A stretch of DNA of 64,000 nucleotides from NCBI GenBank assembly GCA_958295895.1, contig CATQHI010000032.1, positions 1 through 64,000 of the forward strand. Reading direction: 5' to 3'. This stretch comes from Saprospiraceae bacterium. GTDB taxonomy: Bacteria > Bacteroidota > Bacteroidia > Chitinophagales > Saprospiraceae. The notes below the pieces were generated by a model. It was not told the DNA's origin, ran no database searches, and saw only the letters and a list, made by a program, of their open reading frames with translations. Made by a program: the position numbers and the translations under genes. Numbering within the stretch: position 1 is the stretch's first letter; each line of letters opens with the position of its first letter. Below, piece by piece: positions 46,640 to 57,132 of the stretch.

Positions 46640-47152
46640 ATGCCCACCACCCACCTGATCTCTCTATTGCTGCTTTTTGCCATCAGTTGCAGCTCCCCGG
46701 GGCTTCAGCCCGCCCCTACTACTGACACTGTTGCCGAGACCGTCGCCACCCAGCCTTTCGTATTCGGTAGCCGCGGCGGACATGGCGCCGAGACCTATTT
46801 CCTGCTCAAGGACGGTACTCTTTACCGTAGCGCCTACGCTGACCTGCGTACCAATGAGGAAGGTTACGACTTCAACTACGATGATCCGGTCGGCGACGCC
46901 AGCAATTGGGAACGTGTAGGCCCCGCTCCGGCCGAGGCTACTGAACTTGCCGCCGACTTTCCGGAGTCAGCCTTCACCCCCCTCGCCGATACCGAAAACT
47001 GCCCCGCCCTGGCCTACGATGGCAGTTGTCCTTATTTGGGAATAGGGGAGGGACGTAGCTACCAAGCATACTTCGGCGACTTCGGGGACATCCCGCAGGT
47101 GGCGGAATATATGGAGCGGGTGGCCACCCTCGTTGGTCGAATGCTTCAGTAA
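46640..47152 (+). CDS. putative lipoprotein, unknown function
   Basis: MPTTHLISLLLLFAISCSSPG lipobox. Confidence 0.65.
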   Translation: MPTTHLISLLLLFAISCSSPGLQPAPTTDTVAETVATQPFVFGSRGGHGAETYFLLKDGTLYRSAYADLRTNEEGYDFNYDDPVGDASNWERVGPAPAEATELAADFPESAFTPLADTENCPALAYDGSCPYLGIGEGRSYQAYFGDFGDIPQVAEYMERVATLVGRMLQ

Positions 47153-47411
47153 GCGGCCGCAGCCCTTGCTGCAGTTCGTCCACCGAGTGGTAAGTGGATT
47201 TACTCTTAACAAAGTAATACACCTAAAACCTCCACGTCTCCCTACCATAGCGATTAAGAGCTTACCCGCTGATTGGCTTTGTGGCCCTATTCCCGGTATG
47301 CATTAGATCGTGCACTTCGCACTCTTCCATTTACTCCGCACCCTGCGTCCGCGCCGGCCGGGTATAGCAGTGTTGCTCACCACCCCCTTATTCTAGATAG
47401 TTAGTTACCCT

Positions 47412-48706
47412 ATGCTTAAGTGTTTTTTTACCCGCACTCGTTTTCTTATCGTTGTTTTCTTGCACTAAGGAAGTGGAGGTGGCCGCTCCTACTCCCGGAA
47501 AGACACCGGACGCTGTCACGAACCACCGCGTGGCGGGCTTCGTACAGAAAGGTCCCTACCTGAACGGCACGGCCATGGACATCTCCGAAATGGACGAAAA
47601 CCTAGTGCCGACGGGTAAAACCTTTATGACCCGCCTGCTCGATAACCGGGGTTCCTTTGAGATCAAAGGCCTTACAGTAGCCTCACCCTTCGTGCAAACT
47701 GCGGGCCGATGGATTTTACTTCAACGAGGTAACCAACGAAAAATCTTCCGCTCAGCTTACCCTCTTTGCGCTGGCCGACCTTACCCCGCCGAGTACAGTA
47801 GACGGTAGCCCAAGCGTAGGCCAGCGCAGTAGCGTGAATGTCAATCTCCTCACGAGTCTGGAAAAAGCGCGCGTAGAGTATCTGGTAGGTACCGGAATGG
47901 AATTCGCAGCGGCTAAGAAACAAGCACTGCAGGAACTGCTGGATATCTTCTCGGCACCGGCCGTAAACGTCAATGCCTCGGAGCAGCTAGATATCAGCGC
48001 AAACGGGGAGGGCCACGCCATCCTACTGGCTATCTCCATGATCCTACAGGCCGACCTCGACATCGCGGAGTTTTCGGAGTTCCTGGCTAACATCAGCACC
48101 GATATCCGCCAGGATGGAACCTTAGACAGTCAGCCCCTGCGGGCACAATTACTTCACCAGGCACACTCAATCGATGCGGAGCAGATCAAACTTAATCTCA
48201 CCGAGCGCTACGATGACATGGGATTTGCGATCGAAGTACCTGATTTTAAGGAGTACGTCGATGGATTCATAGCAAATACTTCCTTTGCGGCTAATGCTGA
48301 CTTTGAGTATCCGGCCACGCTAGATGCACATAACGGCCCACAAGCTAATCTGCTTTTTAATACTGACGACAAGCTATACATCGGTACAGGGTATAGTATA
48401 ATGGCTTCACTTCCAGAATTCGCTCGTCTGCGGGTAGTGATGAAGGGTGGTACATGGTCCAGTGCTCCAGGTCCAACCCAATACGTTACTCGTTGGTCTC
48501 AGGATGTAATCCATACAGGACCGAACTCCTGGGATTATCTAAATACACTAACTGCTGATGAAGTTGGTCTGGTAAGTGCATCCTTTGAATTCCATACGGA
48601 CTCGCTTGCCCCTCCCAGTGCCTGGAACAACGTCTCCTTCGAACTGTACGAAAATGATGAAGAGACCCCCACCTGGTCCAAGCAATTTACTATCGTGGAG
48701 CAGTAA
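47412..48706 (+). pseudogene. lipoprotein of unknown function, two apparent frameshifts
   Basis: Removing one T from the T7 run (47423-47429) gives MLKCFLPALVFLSLFSCTKEVEV (lipoprotein signal peptide); removing one A at 47696-47698 joins '...VASPFVQ' to 'LRADGFYFNEVTNEKSSAQLTLFALADLTPP...'. Confidence 0.75.
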
Positions 48707-48738
48707 GCTTGGCCGATGAGATCCCCGTCTACGCCTAC

Positions 48739-50748
48739 TCAGGGTTGCCGCCGGAAATCCCCTACTTGTAGTAGGGCCGGCGCGGCGTCTGTCGCTGCTT
48801 TCCAGCTAATATTTAGCCTTTGCGCGGGGCCCGGCACGTAACGCATTGTGACGGGGTGCAAGCCCGCGGCTAGATTAAGCGTGACCGTGTTGTAGGTAGT
48901 GTCAATCAGTCCGTCTTCCTGGTAAAGCAGGTGGATGTCGTGGAGGTCCATGAGAAAGTCCCCGTCGGTAGCCAGGGTAAAGGTGTGTGAGCCCGCGGTG
49001 CGGACCCTTAGGTAACCGGTCCAGGTGATGCCGGGATCAGAAGCGTGTAGATCGGCGAACACCCCGACGGTATCTGCGGTAGCCGTACCCCGATAGGGCG
49101 GGAAGCGAGGTAGCCAGTGACCACTAGTGTCAAAGGGTTGCCGGCTGAGGCCTACCGATACGGGCTCTGCTAGGCTGACTGCTTCAATTTGCGCTGAATC
49201 GTAGGGACGGGGGTAGCGTGGGTCCGGGCGATGGGCCCGGACGGCATAGCGTTGTAAAGCGGTCTGGATCTCGGGCACTTCGCCGGCAATATTGTGGCTT
49301 TCCATGCTATCCGAACTGATATCGTATACCTCGAAGGGCTCGTGATCAGACTGTGTGTCGTAGCGAACCCCCTTATACTTTCCGCTCCGGATGGCTTGCA
49401 TCTCCCCCCGGCGACGGTCACGCGTACTGGGGGGGGAAATCAGCAATCTCGGTGGTCTTACCCGGATGCATATACTCGAAGTAGAGGTACTCCCGGTCCC
49501 TCCCCTGACTCACGCTATCCTGAAGTAGGAGGGGAAGGAGGGATACCCCATCGGTAAATGCCGGAACAAGCTCGCCGGCGACTTGGGCGAAGGTGGCCAG
49601 CCAGTCCCAGTTACCGACCGGCTCGGCGGTGCGGCTGCCGGCGGGGATATGGCCGGGCCAATGGGCGATGGTGGGTACCCGCAGTCCGGCTTCCCACACA
49701 TCGCGTTTAATACCGGTATAGGGGCCGTAAGAACGAAAAAAGGTAGGGTCCTGGCCACCCTCGATGTGGGGCCCGTTATCCGAACTGAATACGAGCAGTG
49801 TATTATCGTCGATCCCGAGATCCTTTAGGAGTTGGAGCAGATCACCCACAGCATCATCGATACGACGGATCATAGCGGCGTGGCGCTTTTCCTCCGCCGG
49901 CCAGTCCTGGTCAGCAAAATCGGGGTGGATGTACGTGTCGATGGAGCCGCGTGCGGTATTGACGTAGGGGGTCTCCGTATCATCGGGACCGGTATAGACT
50001 AGTCCGCCACGGAGACCGCCGCCAGCGGGGTAGGCTACCGTGGGTGCCTGGAGTTTATTGTGGGGAGTATCGTAGGCGAGGTAGAGAAAAAAAGGCTGCT
50101 CGGGTTGTTCCCGGGCCTGTTCGATCAGGTAGGCTTTGGCCCGGGCGGTCCACAGATCGGTGGTGTAGGTCTTGTCCGTACCCGTAGTGATGGTTTCGTA
50201 GCATCGGTTACGAAGGCCCGCTTGTCGGTCGTCCCGTTGCGGGGATAGTGCTCGTGGCCCTCTACGTGATGCAGGTAGCCAAAAAAGTCGGTGAAGCCCC
50301 GACGCAGCGGGTGGGCCTCGTGGTCGGAGTCCCGTTTGCCGGCCAGTCCTGCCTTACCGATGTGAATGGTGCGGTAGCCAGCATCCTGGAGCAACCGGGC
50401 GACGTTCAGCCCGTCCACCAGGGGTTGGTCGAAGCTGTTGTTGCGCACGTGCGAGTGACCCTGGTGGAGGCCCTGTAGAAAGGAAGCCCGGGAGGGTGCG
50501 CAGACGGAAGCGGAGACGTAGTGGCCGGTCAGCATCATACCCTGGGCGGCCAGGCTATCCAGGTAGGGCGTATCGAATTTGCGGGTGCCCGGGCGGGCAT
50601 CCTGGTAGAAACTACCTAGGTCCCCGTAACCCTGGTCATCGGTGAGAATGAAAATGATATTCGGGCGGGTGGACTGAGCGTGTAGGCCACTCCAAATCAG
50701 AAAGCCAGCTAGCAGGATGAAGACGGGAGCGAAAGAATTTCGGAGCAT
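48739..50748 (-). pseudogene. sulfatase with C-terminal PA14-like domain, two apparent frameshifts
   Basis: N-terminal part with CAPSR active site (VCAPSRASFLQG), middle part 'MIRRIDDAVGDLLQLL...', C-terminal 'STRDRRRGEMQAIRSGKYKGVRYD...'. One base missing at ~50196 (GATGCTAC vs GATGGCTAC in the paralogue at 60.6 kb); one extra base in the G8 run 49439-49446. Collinear with the intact paralogue at 59157-61187. Confidence 0.85.
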
Positions 50749-50841
50749 GTGGAAAAGGATTAGCTAGGTTGGATAAGGTAAGTACAATTATCGCTCGACT
50801 GCGCAATCTGCAAACTGCGTGCTCGCCCCTTGTACCTGCTC

Positions 50842-50863
50842 CTACGCACCTGCGGCCCCGCCC
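50842..50863 (-). repeat. dispersed 22-nt motif copy (divergent intergenic sulfatase/susC)
   Basis: minus strand GGGCGGGGCCGCAGGTGCGTAG. Confidence 0.85.
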
Positions 50864-51014
50864 CCTGTGCTGACTGGATAGTTAGGACACTTAACCTAGT
50901 TGTCCGAAAATAATTAATCTTAAGGTGTTGCAGATTACATAAAATTTACTTTCTTTCATGCAAGAAAACCAAAATGTTGTTTGGCCTAGCTCATAATTTG
51001 ATAATTACACTCAC

Positions 51015-54000
51015 ATGAAGACTACCTACCTAATCATGGCGCTACTGCTGCCGTGCACGCTCGCGTACGGCCAGCAAGAGGTCAGCGGAAGCATCACGGA
51101 CAGCGACAACATCCCCCTGACGGGGTGTTTACGTGACCGTGCTGCCGGAGGGGGTAGGTACGGCCAGTGACCTTGACGGTAACTACCAGGTTACGGCCGA
51201 ACAGGGCGATACCCTTCAGTTTTCCTTTATCGGCTTCGCGACCCAGCGCGTGCCGGTAGAAAATCAGACGCAGATCAACGTGGTCATGGGGGGAGAACGC
51301 CCAGCTCATCGACGAGGTGGTGGTGGTGGGGTACGGGGTCACTAGGAAAACCGATTTGGTCTCCTCTGTTTCTCAGGTTAACGGGGAGGTACTGGAAAAC
51401 CAACCGGTCTCCCGGCTGGATCAGGCCCTACAGGGCAGAGCCACCGGTGTTTCCGTGACCTCGAACAACGGGTCTCCCGGTAGTGGAACGACCATACGTA
51501 TACGGGGACGAACTCGGTGAACGGTAACAATAACCCCCTCTTCGTGGTCGATGGCTTCATTGCCGGAAACGACTTCGACCTGAATACGCTGAACGTCAAC
51601 GACATCGAGTCGATCGAGGTGCTTAAGGACGCCACGGCCCTGGCGATTTACGGTACCCGGGGTGCTTCGGGCGTCATACTGGTGACTACCAAAACGGGCA
51701 GCGACGTCACGGCCCAGCGACCAGTAGTATCTATCAATCAATACTATACGGTTCAGCATGCAGCTAACCAGGTCGAACTACTGACGGGAGCCGACTACGC
51801 GCGCTACAGCAATGAAGCGGCGCAGTTCGCACCGGGCGCTGACGGCTTCGGTACCACAGACCCCTCGCTTCCCCTGGTGTTTGACGACCCCCTGACCGCT
51901 CCTAGTACCGACTGGCTCGATATCATCACGCAGCCCGGGCAAGTAGTCAACACCGACCTGTCTATTCGGGGCAACAGCGACCGGAGTAACTACTACGTCT
52001 CGGTGAACCGCTTCGACCAGGATGGCGTGCTCAAGTCGACGGGGTTCCAACGGTACTCGCTGCGTACTAACCTAGACTTCCGAATCGGCGAGAAGTTTAC
52101 CACGGGGATTCGACTGAATTTGTCGCGAACCAATCGGGAGAACGATAAGGTAGCCTATTCACAGATTGTGAATTTCGTACTTCCCACGCGTGCGGTTTTT
52201 AACGAGGAGGGGGAATACACGGCTATCAATCCGGTGAGTGCCAGCGTGCAGCGTAATCCGGTAGCCGACCAGGAGTTGCGGATCGATAATCGCTTCGATA
52301 ACAACCTACTCAGCAATCTCTACCTACAGTTGGAGCCGGTAAAGGGCTTGATTCTTCGTACCAGTTTTGGGGTCGAGATTGACAACTTCAAGCGTAATTT
52401 TTACCTGCCCGGGGCCCTGCCGGAACGAAAGATTGATGGAGCCGGCGGCTTCGCCCAACTAAACACCGCCCAGAGCAACGACCTGCTGAACGAGAATACC
52501 ATCACCTACACCCGAGATTTCGGTAAGCACGGGATCAATCTACTAGGAGGATTTTCCCTGCAGCAGAATCAAACCGAAAGCTTCTCTGCCAGCGCCGACC
52601 GCTTTCCGAACGACGTGGTCGAGTTCAATAACCTGTCGTTCGGGTCCGATCCTACGACCTACCAGTTGAGTTCAGGCTTTGCCCAGCGGAACTTTGTGTC
52701 ATATTTCTCCCGGCCTCAACTACAGCTACGACGGTAAGTACCTGATCTCCCTTACCGGCCGCAGGGATGGCTCCTTCCGTCTTTGAAGAAGGAAATAAGT
52801 ACGCGTTCTTCCCCTCTATTGGTGTCGGCTGGAACGTGCACCGGGAACCCTTCCTAGCCGGGTCTGACCTAATCAGCCGCCTGAAGCTGCGGGCCAGTCT
52901 TGGGGAGGTCGGCGAACAGGGCGTGCCGATCTATAACTCGATCTCCAGCTTCAATAACGTCAACGCCTACTTCAACGAAAACTTAGTGAGTGGCGTCCTC
53001 ATCGGCAGCCTGCCCAGCCGTAACCTAACCTGGGAAACCACCCGCCAGATCGACGTCGGCATAGAACTCGGCCTCTGGCAGGATCGCATCTTCGTCGAGG
53101 CCGAATACTACCGTAAAACCACCGAAGACCTACTGCTGAACCGCGATCTGCCCGGTACCGCCGGGGGGCAGCAACTCCAGAATGTCGGATCGATCCGCAA
53201 CCAGGGCATCGAACTCTCGGTGCGTAGCTTTAACCTCACTCGGGGAGACTTCTCCTGGGAGACCCAGCTGACCCTTTCCGCGAACCGCAACAAGGTGCTC
53301 GACCTCGGGGGCGATGACTTCATCAACCTCCGTAACCCTACCCAACAGGCAGGAGCGGGGCTGCGGCTGATTCCCGGTCAGCCCGCCCCCGTTTTTCTCG
53401 GCGCCATCTACCTGGGTACCTACCGCGACCGGGAGACGATCGTAGCGGACGGGGCGGAGGGCCGGGCCTTCATCGGTTCCCCCCGCTATCAGGATCAGGA
53501 CGGTAATGGCGTGATCAACGATCTTGACTATGTCGTCATTGGTAATCCCCAACCCGATTTTTACGGTGGTATCCGCAACTCGTTTCGGTACAAGGAGGTC
53601 TCCCTGGATATATTCTTTCAGGGCTCCTACGGCAATGATGGGTGTTCAACGGCGTGATCCAAACCGGCCTTTTCGGGCGGGGCGACCAAAATCTGTTGCC
53701 CCAGGTCGTGAATCGGTATATGCCGGGCACCAACGAAAATTCAAACATTCCGCGCGCGGGCACCAGTACCAGCCTGTTTAATCCGAATAGTACGCTGGGT
53801 ATTGAGGATGCCTCTTTCCTGCGACTCAGGACTGCAACACTCAGCTACGATCTGCCGGTGAACGCTTTTGGCATAGATAATATCGTGCGCAACCTCAAGG
53901 TGTACGTGACCGGTACCAATTTGCTGCTCATCACGAACTGGTCCTTCGGCGACCCCGAGGTAAGCAACTACGGCTCATCCCTCGAGCAGGGGGTGGCGAC

Positions 54001-54055
54001 GGGGGAGTATCCCTACGCCCGTTCCTTCACCTTCGGCCTTAACGCCTCCTTTTAG
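51015..54055 (+). pseudogene. susC: SusC/RagA-family TonB-linked outer membrane transporter, about six apparent frameshifts
   Basis: Signal peptide, CarboxypepD_reg-like domain, plug 'QLIDEVVVVGYGVTRKTDLVSSVSQV...[27 protein letters not shown]', '[12 protein letters not shown]', '[30 protein letters not shown]'. Breaks at ~51122, 51288-51293, 51504-51507, 52712, 52775, 53640-53642. Confidence 0.88.
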
Positions 54056-54075
54056 ACCCCCAGAACAGATCAGCG

Positions 54076-55635
54076 ATGAATCAACGCACTAAAGCCTATT
54101 ACCTACTGCTGGCAATTTTTCTCCTTCCCTTTGCCGGCTGTAAGGATTTTCTCGTAGAAGAATTCCGCGATGGCATCACCACCGATAATTTTTTCAATAA
54201 TGATGCCGAGGCACAACTGGCCGTGAATGGTGTCTACCGCATTCTCTATGACGGGAGTCTATACAATACCCGCGGCCTGGATAACTACCTACTCAACGGG
54301 GCGGACGAGGTCGGCCCCAGCCGTAACGTGAACGGTCAGATTCATAACTACCTCATCGACGAGGGCGTAGCCGACGGCTACGGCACCTGGAACGCGCTCT
54401 ACGAAATGGCCCGCAACACGGCCCTCTTTCTCAGCAGCATCGAGGCCAATGAAAGCATCTCCCAGCAAGTCCGTGATCAGGCGATCGGGGAATTGCTCTT
54501 CCTTCGCGCGTTGGCGTACTTCCACCTGACCAATCTGTGGGGCGATGTGCCCTACTTCCGCGAGCTGCTGCCGGTGGAGGAGCTTTCTACGATCGTGCGC
54601 ACGGACAAAGTCCAGATCCGCACCGATATGAAGAATGATCTGGAGCGAGCAATTGAATTGTTACCGGCCGCTTACGGGGACTCCGATCTGGGTCGTGCCT
54701 CCAAGTGGGCCGCCGCAGCCCTGAAGGCTAAATACCATCTGTACGATCAAGAGTGGCAGGATGCTTTGAATGCCAGCACCCTCATCATCGACGATTCCCC
54801 CCACCGGCTGCTCGACACTTACGCCGCGGTCTTTGACCAGAGCGACCCAGCCAATCAGTACAATGACGAATACATCTACGTCGTCGACTTCACCAAAGAT
54901 CCGCTTTTTGGAGCTGGTAATACGCAGCGCACCGATGATTACAATCCCCGCATCCGCGACGAGCCCAGTAACCGGAACGACCGCCCGGACGGACCCGGCA
55001 CGCCCCAGCGGGTAGATTTGCTTAGCGACGCCCTGGCAGAAAGGAATGAGGGAATGACGGGGTTCGGCTGGGCGATCCCGCTACCGGAAATTGCCGACTC
55101 CACTAACTGGGAGGAGGGTGACCTGCGCTACACCGCCTCCATCGTGACCGAGTACCTGGGCTTCGAGCTGAGCTTCCCCTACTACCGCAAAAATTGGAAC
55201 CTGGACCAAGCCAATTCTCCCCGCACAAACCACCCGGAGAATTACATCGTATTCCGTCTGGCCGATATCTACCTCATGGCCGCCGAGGCCGAAAACGAGC
55301 TCAACGGACCGGAGAACGCCTATCAGTACGTCAATGCCGTGCGTGAGCGCGCCTTCGACCCCGATAAGCCCTGGAGCGGCATGAGCCAGGACGAATTCCG
55401 CAGGAATATGTACGACGAGCGTAAGTGGGAGCTCGCTGCTGAGGGCGGTCGTCGCATGGACCTCATTCGCTGGGGCATCCTTTTAGAGACGGTGAAAACT
55501 ACCGTTCACCGCCCGTGGAACAATCCGGGGGCCAATATCGAGCCCAAGCACGTCCTGTTGCCGATTCCCCTGGATGAAATCCAGTTGAACGCCAACCTGC
55601 TGGAAACCGACCCGACCAACAACGGTTACCGCTAG
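54076..55635 (+). CDS. susD: SusD/RagB-family nutrient-binding lipoprotein
   Basis: Lipobox 'LLPFAGCKDFLVEE'; 'RDQAIGELLFLRALAYFHLTNLWGDVPYF'; 'YIVFRLADIYLMAAEAENELNGPENAYQYVNAVRERA'. Confidence 0.94.
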   Translation: MNQRTKAYYLLLAIFLLPFAGCKDFLVEEFRDGITTDNFFNNDAEAQLAVNGVYRILYDGSLYNTRGLDNYLLNGADEVGPSRNVNGQIHNYLIDEGVADGYGTWNALYEMARNTALFLSSIEANESISQQVRDQAIGELLFLRALAYFHLTNLWGDVPYFRELLPVEELSTIVRTDKVQIRTDMKNDLERAIELLPAAYGDSDLGRASKWAAAALKAKYHLYDQEWQDALNASTLIIDDSPHRLLDTYAAVFDQSDPANQYNDEYIYVVDFTKDPLFGAGNTQRTDDYNPRIRDEPSNRNDRPDGPGTPQRVDLLSDALAERNEGMTGFGWAIPLPEIADSTNWEEGDLRYTASIVTEYLGFELSFPYYRKNWNLDQANSPRTNHPENYIVFRLADIYLMAAEAENELNGPENAYQYVNAVRERAFDPDKPWSGMSQDEFRRNMYDERKWELAAEGGRRMDLIRWGILLETVKTTVHRPWNNPGANIEPKHVLLPIPLDEIQLNANLLETDPTNNGYR

Positions 55636-55659
55636 TCTTTCGTGCTTGCCGTGCACTCG

Positions 55660-57120
55660 TTACTCGGGGGTGGACGCCGAGAGTGCCTCCCGCTCAAAGG
55701 CCTCGTCGAATTTCGGATTCTTTTCGGTGGGTACTGGAGCGTCAGTCTGCCGACGCCACTCGCGCATCCGACGAAGTAGTTCATCCCGCACAGCAGCTTG
55801 CTCCGCGGCGAGGTTGTTCCGCTCTCCGATATCCGTATCCAGGTCGTAAAGCTCTATGCCACCGTCCTCGAAGTATTCGTGAAGCTTCCATTTGCCCCAC
55901 CGTAGGGTGGTACCAGGTCGGGTACGGAAGAGGGGGTCACGGGTTTCCGCTCCGGTTTTCCGGTACCGCTGTAGGTAAATGGGAAAGTGCCAGTAGAGGG
56001 TACGGTCGGCCAGGGTGTCCCCGTTCAGTAACAATCCGCTCAGGTCAGCGCCGTCGAGCTCCCCCCGGAGGGCATCCGATTCGGTCAGGCGGGCCAGGGT
56101 GGGGTAGAAGTCAAGATTGATCACCGGGGTGGCATCCTTACGCGGTGCGATCTTTCCCGGCCAGCGGATGATCAGCGGTACCCGGGTTCCGCCCTCGTAG
56201 TACGAGCCCTTGCCCGCCCGCAGGGGATCCTGGTCGGCGTACTCATCAACCCCGCCATTGTCGGAAGTAAAGATCACGATGGTGTTTTCCGCCAGCCCGT
56301 CGCGATCGAGCCGATCGAGGAGCCGGCCGACGTTGCGGTCCATCAACTCCACCATAGCCCGAAAGGTGGCGGTCTTCTGGTCCTCAGGTTCCTGCAGGCG
56401 TAGGTAGCGCTGCACGGTGGTATCGGGTGCCTGTAGGGGGCCGTGAACCGTGTAGTAAGGCACGTACAGGAAGAACGGCCGGTTGGCGGAAGTGTCCACG
56501 AAGTCGATCGCTTCAGTGGTCAGACGATTGGGCAGATACTCTCCCACCGGTCCGTCGGTAATGTTAGGAATCTTATAGGGGCTGAAGTAGGTGCCCCGCG
56601 GATTGCCGTCACTAGCTCCGCCCACATTCACATCAAAACCCTGGGCGAGCGGATCTTCTCCGATGTGCCACTTGCCGAAGTTACCGGTCCGGTAGCCGTT
56701 GCGGTGCAGATACTGTGAGAGTAGCTCGATACTGTCGGGCGGGAAGTGGGTGTTTTCAGTGGGGATCAGCCGGCGGGTACGGTCGTCGCCGCGGTCGGAT
56801 GGACTGACCGTGTATACCCCGGTGCGGGGTGCATAACGGCCCGTCATCAGGGCAGCCCGGCTCGGCGCGCAGTTAGAAGCTCCCGCATATGCATCCGTGA
56901 ACAGGACCCCCTGCCGGCTGAGCCGGTCGATGTTTGGTGTGTGGTAGTGGCCGTTGCCCTGGTAGCCGACGTCCATCCAGCCTAGATCATCGACGACGAT
57001 CATGACGATGTTGGGTTTCCGCTCTTGCTCCGTAAGGGAGGACTGCGCGGGAAGGCCAGGGGAGCAGGCCAGGCAGCTCAGGCACAGGAGGAATAGGTGA
57101 GCTAGTCGAGGGAGAGTCAT
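55660..57120 (-). CDS. sulfatase (formylglycine-dependent, CAPSR)
   Basis: 'PNIVMIVVDDLGWMDVGYQGN', 'ASNCAPSRAALMTGRYAPRTGVY', 'GKWHIGE', 'FTSDNGGVDEYADQDPLRAGKGSYYEGGTRVPLIIRWPGKI'. Confidence 0.94.
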   Translation of the reverse strand: MTLPRLAHLFLLCLSCLACSPGLPAQSSLTEQERKPNIVMIVVDDLGWMDVGYQGNGHYHTPNIDRLSRQGVLFTDAYAGASNCAPSRAALMTGRYAPRTGVYTVSPSDRGDDRTRRLIPTENTHFPPDSIELLSQYLHRNGYRTGNFGKWHIGEDPLAQGFDVNVGGASDGNPRGTYFSPYKIPNITDGPVGEYLPNRLTTEAIDFVDTSANRPFFLYVPYYTVHGPLQAPDTTVQRYLRLQEPEDQKTATFRAMVELMDRNVGRLLDRLDRDGLAENTIVIFTSDNGGVDEYADQDPLRAGKGSYYEGGTRVPLIIRWPGKIAPRKDATPVINLDFYPTLARLTESDALRGELDGADLSGLLLNGDTLADRTLYWHFPIYLQRYRKTGAETRDPLFRTRPGTTLRWGKWKLHEYFEDGGIELYDLDTDIGERNNLAAEQAAVRDELLRRMREWRRQTDAPVPTEKNPKFDEAFEREALSASTPE

Positions 57121-57132
57121 CGGGCAATAGTG

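Noticed and set aside
53669-53690. GGGCGGGGCGACC in susC
   Set aside because: Only ~9 bp match the motif; consistent with chance in GC-rich coding sequence.
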